Shown: piece by piece, positions 9,632 to 18,665 of the stretch
How the letters are laid out: the number at the start of each line of letters is the position of its first letter
Position numbering within the stretch: the stretch's first letter is position 1
Assembly (NCBI GenBank): GCA_029204225.1
Contig: CM055105.1
Location: 49,419,227-49,483,226 of the forward strand
Source: Diphasiastrum complanatum
Lineage: Eukaryota > Streptophyta > Lycopodiopsida > Lycopodiales > Lycopodiaceae
DNA length: 64,000 bases
Direction of reading: 5' to 3'
The notes under the pieces: model-generated
What the model was told of the DNA's origin: nothing
The model's input: only the letters and a program-made list of their open reading frames with translations
Database searches by the model: none
Made by a program: the position numbers and the translations under genes

Positions 9632-11318
9632 ATGTCTAAATATCATCTCCATATTGATCTTCCCACAGAATATGCTCCACTGTCGAGAAAAAATCTGAAA
9701 GGATCCACCTTACCTGCTCACCAAAGGACAAAAGACAGGAAACATTGTGATCTATGGGTTGATGGAAGTTTGTATCCAATCGATCCAAGCTCAATGCAAC
9801 ATCCAAATTTTAGATTGGTCACACAACTCATACTGTTTTTGTGTGAAGGACACAATAGTCTATTGGGTTATTGTGAAAGATTGAAAAGTTATGGCATTAG
9901 TTATTCAATGAAAAAAAATCCACTATTTGGAAAATATGTTGAATGATTTGCTTACTGACTACCGAGAAAAAGAAACTTTTTTTTGCAAACAAAAGAAGAA
10001 AATGAAATCTTGGAGATAGATAATTCTCGTTTGCAAGATATTATATTAAACCTCAACCAAGAAACTGACAATATGAAACTAATTGTACAAACATTGTGTA
10101 CCTCATAATGTCAAATAAATGTAGAAGTAAACACATTACGGAAGAAAATACTGAACAATAAGTGAAAAAGGGTTATTTTAAAAAGTATTGATGAGCTCTC
10201 AACAAGTGGGGGTCAACGGAAAAAAAGAATATATGCTTTCAAGTAGGATTATGTTTTAAACTATTCATGTGTTTTGTTTCATCTAGCACATCAATGGTTG
10301 TGAATTGTTTTTTTCTAAATCTTATTTTTATTTTGTAAAGCAACTTTAGTCACCAAAGACAAGGACATGATTGGAAAGTCTTTGAGTGCAGTACTTACAA
10401 CCAAGTCAACGACGAGTCTACTTGGAAATCAACGATATTCTCGAATCAAGTCCAAGATTGCAGAGGCCCTTATGGGCGAAGTCGGCAAGATCTTTGACCG
10501 AAAATTGATACAAGGAGCATGTGATTATTCTGGTATTAGCAGGGATGCATATGACACAATGTTTAAAATTATCAAAGAGGCATTTGGACAAGTACATATA
10601 AAACAATTTCCTATTCCTCGGCCCTTTCAAATCAAATTAGAGAGGGATGTCTTAAACATGGGTATGAAAAACATCATTGGTATTTATAAATGAAATTTAT
10701 AACTCAAAATATGGCACTTTGTCATATGATTCTACCAACAATATGTTTGTAGATCTAAATCATTTATAGAGATTTATTGTAAAGTTTTATGGAATCACAA
10801 ATGAAATTGTTGAAAAATTGATATTAGTTCTCCAAGTTAGATGAATCAGGAGTAATAAAGGGACAAAAGCTGGAAAGGGTTAGTGTTACACTTATGAATG
10901 GAACATTAAGCAATACGATAAACTCAGAGAGTCTTAATTTCAGTGTGCAGTCCGAAAATAATATTTGGTGGTTGGCAGCTTTCCAGGTTTAAATCTATTC
11001 TATTGAGTACTAGCAACTAATTCATTTCGAGAATTAATGGTTTTGTGTTTTAAGCTAATATTGTTTTGTTATTATAGGTCTGAGTTCAATTCTCTTAAAA
11101 TAGTTCATGATTTTGTGTTTCAAACAAGTTTTAAAGAAGATCATAAAATTCTATTTTGGATTTTTAGTAAAACAGAATAGCCAGAGATAATTAAGAATCA
11201 TATGAGCGACACACCACTCAATGTTCCTAGAATAGGTGATTTTAAGGTGGAATGGTATTTGGTTCACACACCAAGAGCTACAGGGAGTGAAAATCCAAAA
11301 CTTAGCGAAGTGTTTTAA
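9632..11318 (+). pseudogene. Gene K relic, the only long copy (unrecognised protein)
   Basis: Several collinear coding blocks, probably exons or a frame broken by small indels. The first is MSKYHLHIDLPTEYAPL to PLFGKYVE (9632-9946). A coiled-coil-like ENEILEIDNSRLQDIILNL block follows (about 9995-10110), then STSGGQRKKRIYAFK (about 10200). A T-rich intron-like 3' end (TTTTGTAAAG near 10339) precedes DMIGKSLSAVLTTK to MKNIIGIYK (10367-10693). Next come YNSKYGTLSYDSTNNMFVDL, then KLDESGVIKGQKLERV to NIWWLAAFQ (about 10845-10990). An intron-like GTTTAA...TTATAG follows, then the last block FKEDHKILFWIFSKT to ENPKLSEVF-stop. I recognise no family. It could be a transposon gene or a captured host gene. 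Confidence 0.5.
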
Positions 11319-11414
11319 CTGATCAAACAACATCTATATAGCTAAAACCAATAAAACCCAAGCCGTACACTCGTCGATCCAACAGCGGATCAGATCTATG
11401 GCGCGTAATACAAC
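11319..11414 (+). repeat. Spacer between gene K and G-box array
   Basis: Conserved in all four long units (for example 44368-44467). Contains TATATAGCTA and an AATAAAACCC word that could serve as a polyadenylation signal for K. Confidence 0.45.
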
Positions 11415-11809
11415 CGTCTACACGTGTGAGACCACACGTGCTACAATACACGTCAATCTGCCATTCGGCCACGTGCCCACATGTGCGAGCTAACACGTGC
11501 CAGGACACATGTCACCAAACCATTCGACCACATGGCCACATGTGAAAGTTTCACACGTGAGGATACAGAAGTGTGGTCCCACACGTCAGTTACTGATTGG
11601 GCCACGTGACCAAACGTGCGAGCCGATACGTGCAAGAACACATGTCGCTGCTCCATTCGGCCACGTGTCCCCACATGGGATCCCACACGTGTTGATCCAG
11701 ACGTGCAGTTTCACACATGCGTATGCAAACGTGTGGTTCCACATGTCAGCTACTGACTGGGCCACGTGTTGCTGGGATTCACACGTGCCAACTTTTTTCT
11801 CCTATATAA
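11415..11809 (+). promoter_or_regulatory. G-box array with TATA box, copy A (in front of the H3-like ORF)
   Basis: Same array as the other four copies, with ACGT-core palindromes through to CACACGTGCC just before the core promoter. TATATAA is at 11803-11809. From about 11828 onward this copy alone departs from the shared leader and enters the GC-richer leader of the histone-like ORF, so the predicted transcript of this promoter would carry that ORF. The start of transcription is inferred near 11835. Confidence 0.7.
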
Positions 11810-11822
11810 GTCGATTCCCGGG

Positions 11823-12135
11823 GATTGTATAGGTTTTCGCGTAATTTGTTGTCATGTTTGATTGCTTCCATACGACCTGCATTCGTGATATCGCCATCAT
11901 GCGGGTGACCTCATCCCCAGGCCTCGTCCTTACACCCTCTCACGTCGTAACGATATCAGCCTGACTTTCCTAGTATCACCATCATGCAAGCCCTTGCCTC
12001 TCCCCGCCGGTCTCTGCCACTCTCGCGTTGTAGCGATATCACCCTTAGAGTTCTCAGTGTCGCCATTACGCGAGATAATTTAGCTCTCTCTTCTACTATA
12101 TCTCTGTCCTCGCGTGGTATAGATATCCGGCCTCA
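11823..12135 (+). other. GC-richer leader with degenerate GATATC repeats
   Basis: Unique in the window. It contains four GATATC words (11887, 11952, 12035, 12122) spaced 65-87 bp, each within a related context (CG-rich, GTATCACCATCATGC-like). The base composition differs clearly from the AT-rich surroundings. It ends GGCCTCA before the ATG, with G at +4, a good plant start context. It may be the original 5' flank or leader of the captured H3-like gene. Confidence 0.6.
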
Positions 12136-12594
12136 ATGGCTCGGACGAAGCAAACCGCTAGGCTTACCCATTTTGTTCAACCGTCCCGTCCCCAGACATC
12201 TAAACCCATACGTCTAGAAAGACGCGGAAGACCTCGTCGTCCATGGTTGAGGGACATCAGGGCCTTGCAGAGGTACACCAAACTTGTGATCCTGAAAGCA
12301 GCCTTGTATTGGGCTGTGAGAGAGGTTACACAAGATATGACCACACATCTGCCCTATGCAGTGAGGTGGAATATCGCTGCATTGGAGGCCCTCCATATTG
12401 AATACGAGGACTTCCAGACAAAAATGTTTGAGGATTCGATGTTGTGTTCCCTTCATGGCAAGAGGGTGACACTGATGCCAAAGGACATGCTTCTTGTCAT
12501 GAGGTTTCGAAACACCTATGACAGCGGTATGCCACATGGCAAATCATGCAGGCTTGAGGGTTGCCATGTGGCAAGCCATGTAGGCCTACCATAA
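12136..12594 (+). CDS. Divergent histone H3, CENH3-like, with repeat-derived C-terminal extension
   Basis: 152 aa, no intron. It starts with the invariant H3 tail MARTKQTAR, then diverges at once: Lys9 is Leu, and the tail is about 10 residues shorter than canonical H3. The fold follows: alpha-N WLRDIRALQRYTKL (37-50), alpha-1 AVREVTQDM (60-68), a loop 1 about four residues longer than canonical H3, then RWNIAALEAL (77-86), FEDSMLCSLHGKRVTLMPKD (98-117) and MRFR. From the RW onward it aligns without a gap to plant CENH3, whose pattern RWTAEALVAL...DSMLCAIHA it echoes; loop lengthening is also a CENH3 trait. Residues 131-152 (GMPHGKSCRLEG...) come from the adjoining GCCATGTGG array, which also supplies the stop. 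Centromere loading is not shown. It could equally be a decayed retrocopy or a germline H3 variant. Confidence 0.8.
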   Translation: MARTKQTARLTHFVQPSRPQTSKPIRLERRGRPRRPWLRDIRALQRYTKLVILKAALYWAVREVTQDMTTHLPYAVRWNIAALEALHIEYEDFQTKMFEDSMLCSLHGKRVTLMPKDMLLVMRFRNTYDSGMPHGKSCRLEGCHVASHVGLP

Positions 12595-13244
12595 CCTTGT
12601 ATGTCAAGCTACCTAGGCCCTATGCCACGTAGGCTTGAGTGGACCTAGAGATCTATATATATATATAGATGGGCTCAAAAGTTGCCACTTGGCAAACCAC
12701 AGAGGCCTACCATAGGCTTGCGTGGCAGGCCACATAGGCATGGCATATTTCTACCACATAGGCTTGCCATAGGCTTGTGTGGCAAGCAAACCAAGCTCTG
12801 CCATGTAGGCTTGAGTGGAGCTAGAGAGAGAGAGCTGGGGCTCCCAAGTTGCCATGTGGCAAGCCATGTAGGCATGTCATGAGATGAACCATAGGCTTGC
12901 GCGGCAGACCACATAGGCATGGCATATTTCTGATGCTTCCCACGTAAGCATGTTGCAGGATACCACATAGGCTTGCCATAGGCTTGTGTGGCAAGCCAAC
13001 CAAGCTCTGCCATGTAGGCTTGAGTGGAGCTAGAGAGAGAGAGCTGGGGCTCCCAAGTTGCCATGTGGCAAGCCATGTAGGCCTATCATAGGCTTGCGTG
13101 GTAGGTCATATAGGCATGACATAGGCTTGATGCTAGTATGTTCATGCTGGTATGTTGCAGTCTACCATATAGGCTTGACATAGGCTTGTGTTGCAAGCCA
13201 ACTAAGGAATACCACGTGGGTCTGCCATGTAGGCTTGAGTGGAA
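12526..13244 (+). repeat. Degenerate GCCATGTGGCAAG array, copy A
   Basis: Begins within the last codons of the H3-like ORF and keeps the TA tract (12654-12667) that elsewhere precedes the RT. The RT leader is cut after GATGGGCTCAAAA, and a further array segment follows, with a direct duplication of about 195 bp (GAGCTGGGGCTCCCAAGTTGCC at 12833 and 13042). No RT is present in this unit. Confidence 0.7.
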
Positions 13245-13266
13245 TGAGAGAGAGAGAGAGAGAGAG

Positions 13267-13306
<40 letters not shown>

Positions 13307-13308
13307 TG
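13245..13308. repeat. Compound (GA)n(TG)n(AG)n microsatellite
   Basis: About 13 GA units, 12 TG units, then 7 AG units. The sister locus at 45699-45822 is a pure GA run roughly twice as long. Translated peptides from it are artefacts. Confidence 0.95.
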
Positions 13309-13385
13309 AGGAGTCACACATGAACTACTTCCCTGTGGTATGGCCTAGCATCAACGTTGAAAAAAATATCTGATGGAGATAAGAA

Positions 13386-14331
13386 GGGTCCCAAGCAAAT
13401 TTTAACTGAGAATCTTGCAGAGAAAGTATTGAAACCATAGTTGGCGAGGGATTCCAAAGAATCGAACTTGAGTGTACAAGCCCAACAAAAGCGCATTCAC
13501 CAACTCACCACACATGGGAAGATCGTTAAATGTGAATTTGAAGAAAAATCATTGAAATGTTTATAGATCGATATTTAACAAAATCATATATATTATAATC
13601 TTCACACGTGTGAAATCAAGATCTACAAGAAAATCAACATTCTACACATAGAAAACCAAGATAGAGAAAATCACATGAGATGGACATAAGAGATGAATTC
13701 TCCACAAAGAAAGAAACTTTGATGATTATTTCTCCACTTAGGTACAACTATTTATAGCTTCCAAAATGTCATTTGGCCACTTGCCCCTAACTTGACCTAA
13801 TTTGGAAACTTCTAAATACTTTATCAGAAACCTAGAAAATCTAGTCTAGATGCAATGTACCAAAATTAGCCAATTAGAATGGGTCCAAACTCGACCTCAT
13901 CCACTGATCTACTTGCCAGAGGTAGTCAAACCACTATTTAGACCCTTATTAACAAATATAAAACTAACTCGAAGTTGAGATTCATTTTGGCCTCCAAAAT
14001 TGCCAAATGAAAAACCAAACTAGTTGACAATTTTTCACACCATCTCCTCTAGACATCTCCATTGATGAATACAATTTATAAGTTTTTGAAAGCAATGTAC
14101 CAAAATTAGCCAATTAGAATGGGTCCAAACTCGACCTCATCCACTTATCTACTTGCCAGAGGTAGTTAAACCACTATTTAGGCCCTTATTAACAAATATG
14201 AAACTAACTTAAAGTTGAGATTCATTTTGGCCTCCAAAATTGCCAAATAAAAAACCAAACTAGTTGACAATTTTCACACCATGTCCTCTAGACATCTCCA
14301 TTGATGAATACAATTTATAAGTTTTTGAAGG
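13386..14331 (-). repeat. Solo copia-type LTR candidate with a 240-bp terminal duplication
   Basis: On the minus strand the sequence TGTGAAAAATTGTCAACTAGT starts at 14038. It is identical over 21 bases to the start of the LTR at 61491. A TATA word (AGCTATAAATAG, about 13747-13758) lies about 283 bp in, nearly the same distance as in that LTR. The first part plus upstream flank is tandemly duplicated, in units 13852-14091 and 14092-14331. The left end at about 13386 is only estimated from the 653-bp length of the other LTR. No PBS or coding region adjoins it. Confidence 0.5.
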
Positions 14332-15060
14332 CAATTCCGAATGCAATCAGGGTCATGTTTTAGCTCAGTGATCTCTCTTTCACATTACAAAAGTTTTTAA
14401 AATACATCGTTCTAGGATTCGAGAATGGATTTTGGAATGAATTATATTTCATTGAAGTTTGACCTTGAAAATTTGAAGGTTGAATGAAGCTGTAATCTAG
14501 GATTTTCAAAACTCAAAGTTGTTCATGCAAATTAAGTCATTTTTGTTAATATATTAAAATGTTGTAATCTAGGGTTTTCAAAAACAAATTGAAAATTTGT
14601 TAAAAAAAATGCTTATTTCTTGTTACACGACTAAATAACATATAGTTAAAAAGCATATAATGAATCTATGCTATGTTCCAAACATATGCAAGTTACATTG
14701 CATTCATTCGCACTTCACAAATCATTGGAATTTGAATTTGAACGAAATCATTGAAATGAGTAGATCAATGTTTAAATGAAGCGATAAATATTATAATCTT
14801 CCCATTTAATTCAATTATATTTATATATTATTGGTGCATTAATAGGGTAAAAACTCGTTATTATTATTTTCTTTGTTTCTATTAATTCAAGCAAGCACAG
14901 CTCGTCTAGATGATGACCACAATGCCTCTAAGGAGAAATAGTTTTTCATTTTTTTTAATTTTGATTTTTCTTCAAATTCAAATTTAATGATCTTCCCATG
15001 TGTGGTGAGTTGGTGTCTGCACTTGAGTTGGGCTTGTACACTCAAGTTCGATTCTTTGCA
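14332..15060. other. AT-rich spacer, no gene seen
   Basis: Duplicated at 46849-47590. It includes a word around 14985-15055 (CCCATGTGTGGTGAGTTGG) that is the reverse complement of 13495-13520, so the LTR-bearing segment is bounded by a short inverted repeat. No frame is convincing. Confidence 0.5.
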
Positions 15061-15480
15061 ATCCCCCCAAATTAATATAACCAGTAACATTATTCTCAAA
15101 GCATGTACTATGAGCTAAAAACAACACTTGGAGAGTAAAGAGTTAGGAATATGTCAAACACTTTTGCACCTAGTTTTTGGCAAGGTCGGATTCTTTGCGA
15201 TAACCCAACCCCCCCCCCCCCAATTCTTAATATAACTTATCAAAGCATCTAGTATGAGCTACAAACAACACTTGGTAAGTCTTAAGACTTGGAGAGTAAA
15301 GAGTTATGCATTTGTCAAATACTTTTACACCTAGCATTTGGCAAGATAAACACAATGGTAGTAATTATAAGAATGAGTTAGACAAGCTTGTGAAGCCATC
15401 TAGAGGTGATTTGTTGTTTAGTTGCCTAGCTACATATCAAGCTACCCCAAGTTACCAAACAATTTACTATTATTTTGAGT
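15061..15480 (-). repeat. Two RT-element 3' tails without RT, minus strand
   Basis: Two tandem pieces on the minus strand match the tail that follows the RT (4500-4749). The outer piece starts at the last codons of the RT (GGTAACTTGGGGTAGCTTGA) and runs to a C13 run at 15209-15221, the complement of the G run. The inner piece is shorter. They look like 5'-truncated copies. Sister copies are at 47590-48000 and, one piece, at 29313-29560. Confidence 0.55.
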
Positions 15481-16225
15481 GACAACCATGAAGCTATCAT
15501 GATTTGAAATGACATCAATATATTAAGCTACTCCAAAGTTGACCCTTTCCGAGGAAGCTTCTCTCTTGAAACTATAGCAAAAAGCTCTTATTCAAAGGAA
15601 CAATCAAGGGTCGAGTACTTACCATACGAGATGAAGACCAACAAGTAGGGCAAGGAAAGAAGATGTACGGCTTACTTTGCTATGTGCTTGGAGGTATGCT
15701 GAGCATGCTTGGAATATGAAGAACATGTGTTTTCCAAAAATATTAGTAGTCTCACAAAAAGGCTTGGAGTAACATTAGAATTTGGAAGTGGTGCACCTAC
15801 TTTGGATGGATGATCACTAACAAACAATTTCTGTCTAGTCCTTTTGCCGTGATATGTTTCCTCTTGTCGATAAGATATTTTCATTGTGTGTCCAAATATT
15901 TTTTGAACAGAATATGTGTAACCTAATTATTGTTGATTTTGATTTAATGAGCATTCAATGTTCATTTAATACATTAAATCAAATATCAACGATGAGAACA
16001 TATACATATACACAATGAGAAGAAGGTATATCTAGATCATAGATTATGAACTAAATTGGACATTTCAAAAGCAATGGAGAGATAGATTAGCAGTTGAGTG
16101 CCATATACATTGGCCCTAGATAACTATAATCGTCAATCTTAAAAGCTCCAATCAACAAATGTTGATGTTTTCAATGTACTCAATTCAAAAAATTGCGCCT
16201 AAAGGATTTTCTTCATAACATTTGT
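15481..16225. other. Conserved flank downstream of gene P, no clear gene
   Basis: Present three times (29561-30307, 47990-48744). A 70-codon minus-strand frame, MKISYRQEETYHGKRTRQKL..., is kept at full length in all three (15672-15884, 29754-29966, 48198-48410). The copies are so similar overall that this is weak evidence for coding. Confidence 0.4.
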
Positions 16226-17721
16226 TCAGGAATAGTGGGCATCATGCTTATGATATTGCTCGCGCAGCCACTTGGAGCAGGTTCGAGTCAGCATTTGTCT
16301 TCGACCAACAAATGCTTTTGATCTCTGGGTGTAAGCCTTATCAGCATTGACGATAAAGTCTGAAGTGCACATCTCTTCGAAGATTTGTATGGAGTCTGCA
16401 GGAAAGTATTGTATCCGTAAATAGATCCTGGTATCCTCCATGTGAAGCGCCGGTTTGTTGGGATTGATGAAAAATTGTGGATCCTGCTCAAACCTTTGGC
16501 CCATGATAGTCATTAGAAACTGGCAGAACTTGTGTTGTAGCTTGATTGTAGGATCGTTAGAATCGGAAGTTAATTTGCAAAAATTCTTGATGGATGTATG
16601 ACATTCCTTTTGAGAAGAGAACGAGCCATCTATTATCGCAAAGTTGCAAGGATATGCTGATATGTTGTCTTCCGATCTACATGCTAGCGCTCGTCTTCTA
16701 CGAAAACTTGGGTCGAAAGAAGGATCATTCTGAATTTGCTTTGGTGAATGATCAAGCATGTCATAGACGTACGTATCTTTGAGGAATGGAGCTCTCCAAC
16801 CGGTCGACGCAATTAAATCTGGCTGAGAAGAGCTCCTCATCGAATTAGATGTCGTCGTTGGAACTGACTTGTCCCCGTCTTTCCGTCTATCAGAGTCGAA
16901 TTACTGGCACGCTTATGATTTTGCTCACGTAGCGAGTTGAAGCAGTTTCGAGTCAGTATTTGTCTTCGACCAGTAAATGCTTTTGATCTCTGGGTGTACA
17001 TGTAACCCTCATCAACATTGATGATAAATCCTGAAGTGCACATCTCTTCGAAGATATGTATGGAGTTTGCAGGAAAGTATTGAATCCGTAAATAGATCCT
17101 GGTATCCTCCATGTGAAGGACCGCTTTGTTGGGATTGATGGAAAATTGTGTATCTTGCTCAAACCTTTGGCCCATGACAGTCATCAGAAACTGGCAGAAT
17201 TTGTGTTGTAGCTGGATTGTAGGAACGCGAGAATCGGAACTCAGTTCCCAAAAATTATTGATTGATGTATGACATTCCTTCTGAGAAGAGAACGAGCCAT
17301 CTATTATCGCAAAGTTGCAAGGATATGCTGATATGTTGTCTTTCGATCTCCATGCTCGTTTTCTACGAAACCTTGGGTCGAAAGAAGGATCATTCTGGAC
17401 TTGCTTTGGTGCTTGCTCAAGCCTTTCATTGACGTGCATATCTCTGAGGACTGGAGCTCTCCAACCGGTAGTTGCCATTAATTCTGGCTGAGAAGAGCTC
17501 CCGATCAAATTAGATGCCGTCGTTGGAACTGATTTGTCCGCGTTTTTGCGTCCTACCATAATCGAATTACTGATATCATGTGCCTCCAAATCTCTTTCGC
17601 ATATAGATTTTGTAGTTTCTGATATTTTGGCCAAACGGATTTTCTCAGCCACCGATACTGTGTTCATTTCTAGGTCCTGCTCCATCTCCCTTTCACACTC
17701 ATAGCCATCTATACTATACAC
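16226..17721 (-). pseudogene. Gene P, copy 1: tandem-module protein, frameshifted, exon 1 mostly deleted
   Basis: Two open frames, 17721-16837 and 16840-16226, correspond to the two modules of about 200 residues of gene P. A single-base deletion in the linker (GTCTATC for GTCCTATC near 16893) shifts the second. Each module carries WRAPxLKDTxV, NDPSFDPxFRRxRA, NISAYPCNFAIIDGSFSSQK, QLQHKFCQFLMT, MEDTRIYLRIQYFPA and EEMCTSGFIIN. The upstream exon is reduced to its first codons, joined directly to the MEQDLEMN segment, so the intron with its CT tract is missing too. Family not recognised. Confidence 0.7.
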
Positions 17722-18242
17722 CCCCCCCCCTTACAACAATCAAATTTTACTTGTCCAAGAATAGGAGAAAGATAAGCATGAGAAAACGTCACAATTGTAT
17801 CACATTTTAGTTGCCCAAGACAAAGGTAGTGCATGAGAAATTAAGGCAACAGGAAAGGCACATTCACAGGTTTGTTTGAAGGGAGCTTTTCATGTCGCAT
17901 AAGCACGAAGAGATGTGACGAAATAAAAGGTGAAAGTAGATTAATATTGATGTGTGATGTCCCTTTGTGTGAATATTTTCTGGATCCAAACATCTAGTGT
18001 GTGGCTGTTAGGCTAGAGATAGCATGATATATTAATCTCAACATCCATTGGAGTGAGCTTCCGATCCACTTGAACACAAAACTTACAAGACTATTTGCTT
18101 CATGATGTAAATGTGAATCCAACTTATCAACCATTACAGCGCACAAAAGGGGCCTTTCAAAAACATACCTTTTATTTTTTTTCTCAAAAGTTTCTTCCAC
18201 GTGTTCCAATCAAAACACTCAAATTTGAAATCTACGTAACAT
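17722..18242 (-). repeat. Flank repeat upstream of gene P, copy 1
   Basis: C-run then the shared flank (GGATCCAAACATCTAGTGTG...), truncated relative to 50527-51075. It joins gene G sequence at about 18243, after the TACGTAACATAGC word. Confidence 0.7.
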
Positions 18243-18478
18243 AGCCCCCATGAAACCATCCCACATGATGGCTGATTCTAGACTACACAATGAGAACCTT
18301 TATGACTGGGCCCAGTTTGCTTCCAACTGCCTCCATGACTATATCAAGAACAAGCAAACCTCCACATTATTAGGCTATCTTCTGATAGATGTCACTTTGC
18401 AGCAGTTGAGCCACCGACCTCAAGTTCGATACCAGTTGACACTAGCAGATAAAAGCTTGTGAGACTCCCTCAGAACCA
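18243..18478 (+). pseudogene. Gene G fragment
   Basis: Carries the KPSHMMADSRLHNENLYDWA to QTSTLLGYLLIDVTLQQL part of gene G in one frame, without the stop seen in copies A, B and D. It ends at ADKSL and joins a copia gag fragment. The inverted block 25870-26110 has the same join. Confidence 0.7.
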
Positions 18479-18665
18479 ACGATCCACTATTCTCACCTTG
18501 AGTGTGAGGCTTTTGTTGTTGCTGCTACACTTGATTCTTGCCCTTGGAATAGTCTTTCTTCTTGGTGTACAGGGCCATGGATTTGTCTTTGATGGACAGG
18601 TCGTTGGTCTTTCTTCGCATTTCTTCCTGAAGAAGATGACCGATCACCTTTTGAAGAGTGAGGCC
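18479..18665 (-). pseudogene. Gag fragment of a second copia family
   Basis: Minus-strand frame PGLTLQKVIGHLLQEEMRRK..., then MALYTKKKDYSKGKNQV and a Gln run. The LLQEExRRK block is the end of the copia gag (UBN2-type) domain. It sits directly after protease sequence of the first copia family (CNIKKDGKIIAKGVMISTQ), so the join is a chimera, not a natural gag-pol order. A second copy is at 25723-25868. Confidence 0.65.

Noticed and set aside
12682-13076. Frames of 60-133 codons in the GCCATGTGG array
   Set aside because: Read in both directions through near-palindromic repeats; peptides are repeat-encoded and not conserved in frame.
15672-15884. 70-codon minus-strand gene downstream of P
   Set aside because: Kept in three copies, but the whole region is nearly identical, so length conservation is uninformative; no motif.
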